From Candidatus Aveggerthella stercoripullorum (lineage in GTDB: Bacteria > Actinomycetota > Coriobacteriia > Coriobacteriales > Eggerthellaceae): a stretch of 33,288 nt of DNA. The DNA is taken from NCBI GenBank assembly GCA_018712955.1, contig DVGB01000001.1:1-33288 (forward strand). Reading direction: 5' to 3'. The notes under the pieces were generated by a model. It saw only the letters and a list, made by a program, of their open reading frames with translations, searched no databases and had not been told where the DNA came from. This document shows, piece by piece, positions 32,202 to 33,288 of this stretch (the stretch's first letter is position 1; every line of letters begins with the position of its first letter). A program made the position numbers and the translations under genes.

Positions 32202-33288
32202 ATGCCGCCTTTCCCGCCGAACAATCAGGACGAAACCCGCGTTTCCCACGCCATGAGCATCGACGACGCATACCGCATTGAACAGACGCTCTCGCGCGGA
32301 CCGCGCGGTGTGACGGAGCTCGTCACCATCGACGGCATCGGCCCGTTCGTCCGCAAGAAAATTCCGCGCGCGCACGCGCAGCGAGCCGTCTGGGCGGCGC
32401 TTGCGGGCTGTTCGTGCCCCATGCTGCCCCGCGTGCAGGCAACCTACGAAACGCCCGACTGGTTCGCCGTCGTGCTCGAGTTCATCCCGGGAGAAACGCT
32501 TGAGCGCACGATCGAGCGCCGGGGCCGACTCGGCATCGACGAATCCGCACGCATCATTGCCGACGTCTGCGCCGCCGCGGGCGAACTGCACAAGCGGAGC
32601 ATCATCCACTGCGACCTAGCGCCTGCGAATATCATCGTCGGCGAAGACTGCGCGCGAATCATCGATTTCGGAAACGCACGTGCGGAGTATGAGCCAGCAA
32701 CGCGCGAGAACGCCTTTGGCACCTGGGGGTTCGCCGCGCCTGAGCAGCACGGGTTCGCGCCGGTCGACGCACGCTCGGACGTGTATGGCATCGGGAAGCT
32801 GCTCGGCTACGTGCTGACGGGCGTTCGCCCGGACGACGAGCACTACGAAGGGCTTCTGCGCGACAGCGCGCTCGTTCCCCCGCGATTGCACGCGATTATT
32901 GAGCGCGCCTGCGCTTTCGAGCCGAGCGCCCGGTTCCAAAGCGTTCGCGAGCTTGCTGACGCACTGGGCAGCCCGGACGCCTCGACGACCGCGAACGCTG
33001 CCAATCCGGACGCCGGCAATGTGCGGGAGGCGAGTGCACCGGGGGAAGACGAAAGCCGCGAACGCGGGCATGAAACTGAAACGGCGGCGGCTCCGTCGCC
33101 CACTGCTGCAGCCGCCCAACACCGCGCTCAGCTCACCCCCTCCCCCCTCCCGTCCGACCGGCAGACTGCCCGGACGGCACGCCGAAATCCACGCGGTCGA
33201 CGCCTGACGGCCCTTGCAATCGCTGCCGTCAGCGTCGTCGTCATGATAGCGCTCGGCTTCGGCACCGTCCGTTTGCTCGCTCCTGCGG
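32202..33288 (+). CDS. Membrane Ser/Thr protein kinase, non-RD type (3' end outside window)
   Basis: The open frame runs 362 codons to the window edge without a stop. An N-lobe with a lysine pair (VRKKIP, K52/K53) is followed by LEFIPGETL and the catalytic loop IIHCDLAPANIIV (D138, N143). DFG follows at 155-157, then FGTWGFAAPEQ and DVYGIGKLLGYVLTG. Cysteine replaces the arginine of HRD, and the canonical glycine-rich loop is degenerate (SRGPRG). After a low-complexity linker (about 257-330) a membrane helix begins (335-358), so an extracytoplasmic part lies beyond the window. ATG at 32202; no strong ribosome-binding site, likely coupled to the regulator gene. Confidence 0.88.
   Translation, partial: MPPFPPNNQDETRVSHAMSIDDAYRIEQTLSRGPRGVTELVTIDGIGPFVRKKIPRAHAQRAVWAALAGCSCPMLPRVQATYETPDWFAVVLEFIPGETLERTIERRGRLGIDESARIIADVCAAAGELHKRSIIHCDLAPANIIVGEDCARIIDFGNARAEYEPATRENAFGTWGFAAPEQHGFAPVDARSDVYGIGKLLGYVLTGVRPDDEHYEGLLRDSALVPPRLHAIIERACAFEPSARFQSVRELADALGSPDASTTANAANPDAGNVREASAPGEDESRERGHETETAAAPSPTAAAAQHRAQLTPSPLPSDRQTARTARRNPRGRRLTALAIAAVSVVVMIALGFGTVRLLAPA

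Overview
The window (33,288 bp, high GC) looks like a chromosomal segment of an anaerobic Actinobacterium, most likely class Coriobacteriia (Eggerthella/Slackia/Adlercreutzia type). The grounds are overall gene content and codon use, GTG starts, a superoxide reductase in place of aerobic defences, S-layer-homology (SLH) domains, two-domain ECF ATPases and DUF4430 surface proteins. The taxonomic call is inference; no rRNA or tRNA gene is present. Nearly all genes lie on the minus strand. The plus-strand genes I accept are a 31-codon membrane-peptide gene at 29138 and a regulator/kinase pair at the right end.

Layout. 178-7154: complete F-type ATP synthase operon, transcribed atpI-like, B, E, F, H, A, G, D, C and ending at a strong terminator (37-66). 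7567-8064: dCMP/cytidine deaminase. 8239-9489: glyA. 9881-11805: glpK and rpiB, overlapping by 4 nt. 11974-19318: an operon headed by a cobalamin riboswitch (19339-19480). It encodes a secreted DUF4430/beta-propeller/SLH protein, a membrane-anchored DUF4430 protein, a 33-residue membrane peptide, ECF transporter T, A and S components and, probably by read-through, a Sua5/TsaC tRNA-modification enzyme. 19497-22867: two FAD-dependent oxidoreductases. 23254-25667: superoxide reductase with a palindromic operator, lgt, two small cysteine-rich proteins and a NifU-like Fe-S scaffold. 25727-28503: murA plus an LCP/LytR_C protein. 29380-31156: rpsB and tsf. 31761-33288: an XRE-like regulator and a Ser/Thr kinase cut by the window end.

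The most interesting system is the riboswitch-controlled DUF4430/ECF operon. DUF4430 resembles the C-terminal domain of transcobalamin, and a cobalamin riboswitch controls the unit. The simplest reading is a Gram-positive surface capture relay: an S-layer-bound corrinoid binder, then a membrane-tethered binder, then an ECF importer. Two intergenic repeat arrays flank the rpsB-tsf region. One is a 17-nt degenerate tandem array of about 13 units (28701-28917). The other has 21-nt direct units followed by inverted 30-31-nt units (31359-31583). Neither is explained by any gene.

Several promoters here appear to be extended -10 types (TGn followed by a TAnnnT box) with weak -35 elements. Starts were chosen by Shine-Dalgarno spacing and stop/start overlaps; GTG is preferred for atpA, atpF, atpE, atpB, lgt and the ECF ATPase.
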